From: Anaerolineae bacterium
Lineage (GTDB): Bacteria > Chloroflexota > Anaerolineae > E26-bin7
Direction of reading: 5' to 3'
Assembly: GCA_029933115.1 (NCBI GenBank)
Contig: JAOZOT010000090.1
Location: 3,117 to 10,599, forward strand
DNA length: 7,483 bases
The notes below the pieces were generated by a model that was not told the origin of the DNA, made no database searches, and worked only from the letters and a program-made list of their open reading frames with translations. Shown piece by piece: positions 5,359 through 7,483 of this stretch. The translations under genes were made by a program, and so were the position numbers. The stretch's first letter is position 1, and each line of letters begins with the position of its first letter.

Positions 5359-6234
5359 GACTTGCCGTCGCGCGGCTTCGAGGACGTTTTTCATGAGCAT
5401 GATGTTGGTCATAGGCCCTGTGCCACCGGGCACGGGAGTGATCATCCCGGCTACCTCCTTGGCTTCCTCAAAGTCCACATCACCTATCATGTTGCCCTCT
5501 TCGTCAAAGTTGACCCCGAAGTCAATGACCACTGCACCGGGTTTGATCCAGTCGCCTTTGATCATCTTGCCCCGGCCCACGGCTGCGCACAGGATGTCCC
5601 CTTGGCGGCAGACGGCGGCCAGGTCTCTCGTGCGAGAGTGGCACATGGTCACTGTGGCGTTCTCTCGCATCAGCAGCAGGGCCATGGGCTTGCCCACGAT
5701 GTTGGACCGGCCAACGACTACAGCGTGCTTGCCCTCGAGCTCTACCCCATAGCGGCGTAGGATTTCCATGCCGCCGGCCGGCGTGGCGGGCACAAAGAAG
5801 GGCCCCACCCCTTCTGGCCGGCCGACCGGAGCTACCTGAGCCAGCCGCCCGGCGTTGACCTCGTGAACTCCATCGGCATCTTTGTCTGGTGAGAGGGCCG
5901 CTTTCACCACGCCTTCGTCAATGCCTTTGGGCAGTGGCTCCTGGATCATGATGCCGTGGATGCTTGCGTCGGCGTTTAGCTTGGCTACCAACTGGACGAT
6001 CTCGTCCTCGCTGGCTGTCTCTGGCAGCACGTGCAGGACGCAGTTCATGCCCCGTTTCTCAAAAGTTTTCTGGATTTGACCGGCATAACTGACCGAAGCC
6101 GGGTCCTCGCCTGCTCTCACCACGGCAATGGTGGGGGTGACGCCGTATTTTTCCTTGAATTTGGCGACCTCTTCATTTATCTCGGCGCGCATAGTCTTGG
6201 CCAGAGCACGGCCATCTAGAATCGTCGCAGTCAT
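5350..6234 (-). CDS. folD: Methylene-tetrahydrofolate dehydrogenase, FolD family, lacking the cyclohydrolase lysine
   Basis: The 294-residue protein is of normal FolD length and has the Rossmann motif VVVGRSNIVGKP (172-183) for the nicotinamide cofactor. Substrate-site residues Y50, Q98 and D121 fall at exactly the E. coli FolD numbers. The catalytic lysine of the cyclohydrolase reaction, K54 in E. coli and K56 in human, is isoleucine here (YAGQI, codon ATC at 6075-6073). Other changes from the usual consensus are QLPLP to QEPLP, DGFHP to DGVHE, and PGGVGPMT to PGGTGPMT. I infer a dehydrogenase with little or no cyclohydrolase activity, interconverting methylene- and methenyl-THF, with FchA doing the hydrolysis. 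The start is the ATG at 6234, with AGGAGGT about 5 nt upstream. It lies 23 bp after fchA and so is co-transcribed with it. The stop codon TAG sits in the direct repeat of element copy B. Confidence 0.95.
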   Translation of the reverse strand: MTATILDGRALAKTMRAEINEEVAKFKEKYGVTPTIAVVRAGEDPASVSYAGQIQKTFEKRGMNCVLHVLPETASEDEIVQLVAKLNADASIHGIMIQEPLPKGIDEGVVKAALSPDKDADGVHEVNAGRLAQVAPVGRPEGVGPFFVPATPAGGMEILRRYGVELEGKHAVVVGRSNIVGKPMALLLMRENATVTMCHSRTRDLAAVCRQGDILCAAVGRGKMIKGDWIKPGAVVIDFGVNFDEEGNMIGDVDFEEAKEVAGMITPVPGGTGPMTNIMLMKNVLEAARRQVEK

Positions 6235-6257
6235 CCTTTACCTCCTCTGTATTTTGC

Positions 6258-6884
6258 TCACAGTTTCTCCACTACCAGGTCGTAGATCTCGTCTTTGAGC
6301 GCCGGCTTGCCTTCGAGCAGAGAGTCGAGCTTGGCCCGCTGCTCGGCCGCGAATTCTTTATCCTTGATCCAGGCCAGGTTGATGAGTACGTTGAGGGCAG
6401 CGCTGCGTAAGCCTGCCTCGGCCATGAGCACGGCCACACCGGCGTCGCTGACAGCGTTGACGTTGCCCTTCTCGGCGGCCGGACGACAAAGGTCCATGAC
6501 CTTGACACAATTTTCGGCCACGCGCATGGGCACACCGGTAGCAGCTTTCAGGGCTTTGTCCATAGCCTCGGCGCGGGCAGCTTTTTGCTCCTCAGTGTCG
6601 CGGGGCATTTTCATAGCTTTGGAGACCTCGGTGAAAACCCGCACGTCGTCTTCCAACAGTTCTACGAACTCTTTGCGCAGAGCCTCAGATTGCTCCAGTA
6701 GGGCCTTGATGTCATCCTGCACATCGGCGTACTTCTTCTTGCCCACAGTCAGGTTGCAGACCATGCTGACCAAGGCTGCGCCCAGGGCTCCACTCAGGGC
6801 AGCAACGCTTCCTCCACCTGGAGCCGGAGCATCACTGGCCAGTTCATCCAGAAATGTGGTCACGGGTTTGTCGGTAAGAGCCAT
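6258..6884 (-). CDS. fchA: Methenyl-tetrahydrofolate cyclohydrolase (formiminotransferase-cyclodeaminase family)
   Basis: This 208-residue, mostly helical cytoplasmic protein is of full length for the stand-alone cyclodeaminase/cyclohydrolase family. It carries the N-terminal signature APAPGGGSVAAL (19-30), the NLTVGKKKY segment (44-52), a Glu/Lys-rich helical middle and the conserved NVNAVSDAGVA segment (141-151). The family interconverts 5,10-methenyl-THF and 10-formyl-THF, or deaminates formimino-THF. The neighbouring fhs, folD and acsB, and the missing lysine in FolD, strongly favour cyclohydrolase activity in the methyl branch here. The start is the ATG at 6884, with AGGGAGGAAG ending about 5 nt upstream. 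It is the first gene of the cluster, preceded by a terminator-like hairpin 42 nt upstream of its start codon and by a long non-coding region. Formimino-THF cyclodeaminase is the alternative function. Confidence 0.92.
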   Translation of the reverse strand: MALTDKPVTTFLDELASDAPAPGGGSVAALSGALGAALVSMVCNLTVGKKKYADVQDDIKALLEQSEALRKEFVELLEDDVRVFTEVSKAMKMPRDTEEQKAARAEAMDKALKAATGVPMRVAENCVKVMDLCRPAAEKGNVNAVSDAGVAVLMAEAGLRSAALNVLINLAWIKDKEFAAEQRAKLDSLLEGKPALKDEIYDLVVEKL

Positions 6885-6926
6885 CTTTTCTTCCTCCCTG
6901 TAATTTTAAGTATGTGTTTCCACCTC

Positions 6927-6954
6927 TCTAAAAAACCGCGCAATGGCGCGGTTT
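6927..6954 (-). terminator. Rho-independent terminator or attenuator ahead of fchA
   Basis: A perfect 9-bp stem with a 4-nt loop (arms 6933-6941 AAACCGCGC and 6946-6954 GCGCGGTTT) is followed on the minus strand by a run of six T and then AGAGAGG. The T run makes the direction clear. It lies between the upstream non-coding region and fchA, so it ends an upstream transcript or conditionally blocks entry into fchA. I see no convincing promoter between it and fchA; the best -10-like match, TAAAAT, has a poor -35. Confidence 0.8.
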
Positions 6955-7274
6955 ATCAAACGCTTATATTCGGATTTCGCTCACCGAAAGGACCAATTGC
7001 TCTTTGCCCCAATTGTTGTTCAGGGATGTCCAAAGAGATACGTCTACACCGGCGGTGGCTTTGCAGTATACGCCGGAGCAGAGAAAGCTTTGCACTCTGT
7101 GATTCAGGCTATAGGCTCCCGTTGTACTTTGCCGCATGTCCCCATTAGTGTGTTTAGCAGGAAACGCAATCAAAGGTAGCTCTGCATTGAATCGTAGTTG
7201 GGCAGGTGGCCAAGGGCGTGGGAGTTAAACCCTGCCCGACGTTTATATGCAGACTTGTCAAAAGCTCGGACCAG
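6955..7274. other. Intergenic stretch with no recognisable gene
   Basis: About 320 bp between two minus-strand terminators. Short open frames exist on both strands (plus 6943-7179, minus 7173-6964), but neither has a ribosome site or a family I recognise. The minus frame would use a TTG start and stops 9 nt before the downstream terminator hairpin, so a decayed small gene is possible. There is a 7-bp stem GGGCAGG/CCTGCCC (7200-7206 with 7231-7237). No clear sigma70 promoter is visible here. It may be leader RNA of the fchA operon. Confidence 0.4.
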
Positions 7275-7323
7275 AAAAAAGGGCCACGCTAGCAGACCCC
7301 GCCGGTCCGCCAGACTATGGCCC
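7275..7323 (-). terminator. Rho-independent terminator of the upstream leader or small RNA
   Basis: On the minus strand GGGCCA (7323-7318) pairs with TGGCCC (7286-7281). An inner stem CTGGCGGACC/GGTCTGCTAG includes G-U pairs, and a run of six T follows (7280-7275). The pairings that are G-U on the minus strand are A-C mismatches on the plus strand, which supports minus as the RNA strand. It ends a transcript that would start near 7431. Confidence 0.8.
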
Positions 7324-7431
7324 TCGATTGCCGCGCTACTCTGTCACCGTCTGTCCAATTCAGGAAGGGAAGAGAGATCATGGCACGTCTTCCTTTGTGC
7401 GCTTGGCTACCCCCCGACGTTCGCATGGGCG
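7275..7431 (-). ncRNA. Candidate leader RNA or small RNA, family not recognised
   Basis: About 157 nt between a strong promoter and an intrinsic terminator, with no good coding frame. Near the 5' end CATG-cga-ACGTC (minus, 7427-7416) can pair with GACGT-gc-CATG (7389-7379), a roughly 9-bp interrupted stem around a G-rich loop. Before the terminator, CAGAC (minus strand, near 7354-7350) can pair with GTCTG (7315-7311), part of the terminator's 5' side, so an antiterminator arrangement is possible. I compared it by eye with THF, ZTP, cobalamin, SAM, T-box and 6S signatures and matched none. It could be an independent small RNA or the attenuated leader of fchA-folD. Confidence 0.38.
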
Positions 7432-7437
7432 CGTTTC

Positions 7438-7466
7438 AATATACCACATCTTTGCGGTCTTGTCAA
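7438..7466 (-). promoter_or_regulatory. Sigma70-type promoter upstream of fchA
   Basis: On the minus strand there is a perfect -35 of TTGACA (7466-7461), a spacer of exactly 17 bp and a -10 of TATATT (7443-7438). Transcription would begin near 7431 and run toward fchA, whose start is about 550 nt downstream beyond two terminators. It is the only good promoter I find upstream of fchA. Confidence 0.78.
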
Positions 7467-7483
7467 TTCGACATTTTGTTCGG

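Noticed and set aside
6964..7173. A 69-residue minus-strand frame ending just before the fchA-side terminator
   Set aside because: It needs a TTG start without a Shine-Dalgarno sequence and matches nothing I recognise. It is noted as a possible decayed gene within the intergenic entry but not called.
6943..7179. A 78-residue plus-strand frame (MARFIKRLYSDF...)
   Set aside because: Its ATG lies inside the terminator hairpin, there is no ribosome site, and no family is recognisable.
7200..7237. tRNA-like look of GGGCAGGTGGCCAAGGGCG with a 7-bp closing stem
   Set aside because: The closing stem spans only 38 nt, far too short for a tRNA, and no T-loop GTTCGA-type sequence is present.

Overview
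The window comes from an anaerobic bacterium that uses the Wood-Ljungdahl (reductive acetyl-CoA) pathway. Four complete genes lie on the minus strand, in transcription order fchA, folD, fhs, acsB. They encode methenyl-THF cyclohydrolase, methylene-THF dehydrogenase, formate-THF ligase and the acetyl-CoA synthase subunit. The first three make up the folate part of the methyl branch (formate to methylene-THF). AcsB joins the methyl group, CO and CoA. The enzymes are bacterial in type. The clustering, together with a long, eukaryote-like formate-THF ligase, makes me think of Chloroflexota (Dehalococcoidia or Anaerolineae relatives), but that is inference. Methylene-THF reductase, CO dehydrogenase, the corrinoid protein and the methyltransferase are not in the window.

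Layout from right to left, the direction of transcription. 7483-6885 has no recognisable gene. It holds a strong sigma70-type promoter, a terminator about 110-155 nt downstream that defines a small RNA or leader, about 300 bp I cannot assign, and a second terminator with a U6 tract just ahead of fchA. fchA and folD follow with a 23-bp gap. Between folD and fhs (5349-5045) lie a roughly 150-bp structured repeat element (copy B), a near-consensus promoter and the fhs leader. Between fhs and acsB (3160-2671) lie a fhs 3' hairpin, a second copy of the element in the opposite orientation (copy A), another near-consensus promoter and a folded acsB leader. A long hairpin follows acsB, and then comes the start of an unrelated coiled-coil gene that runs off the left edge.

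The main points of interest are these. (1) FolD has isoleucine where the catalytic cyclohydrolase lysine should be (position 54 in E. coli numbering), and a dedicated cyclohydrolase gene lies immediately upstream, so the two activities appear to be split. (2) Two inverted copies of a non-coding, MITE-like element bracket fhs. Each has terminal inverted repeats, three internal hairpins with compensatory changes, and flanking direct repeats. One copy inserted exactly at the folD stop codon. Both sit a few bases upstream of a -35 box. (3) The fchA operon and acsB both have structured leaders that could carry RNA-level control.
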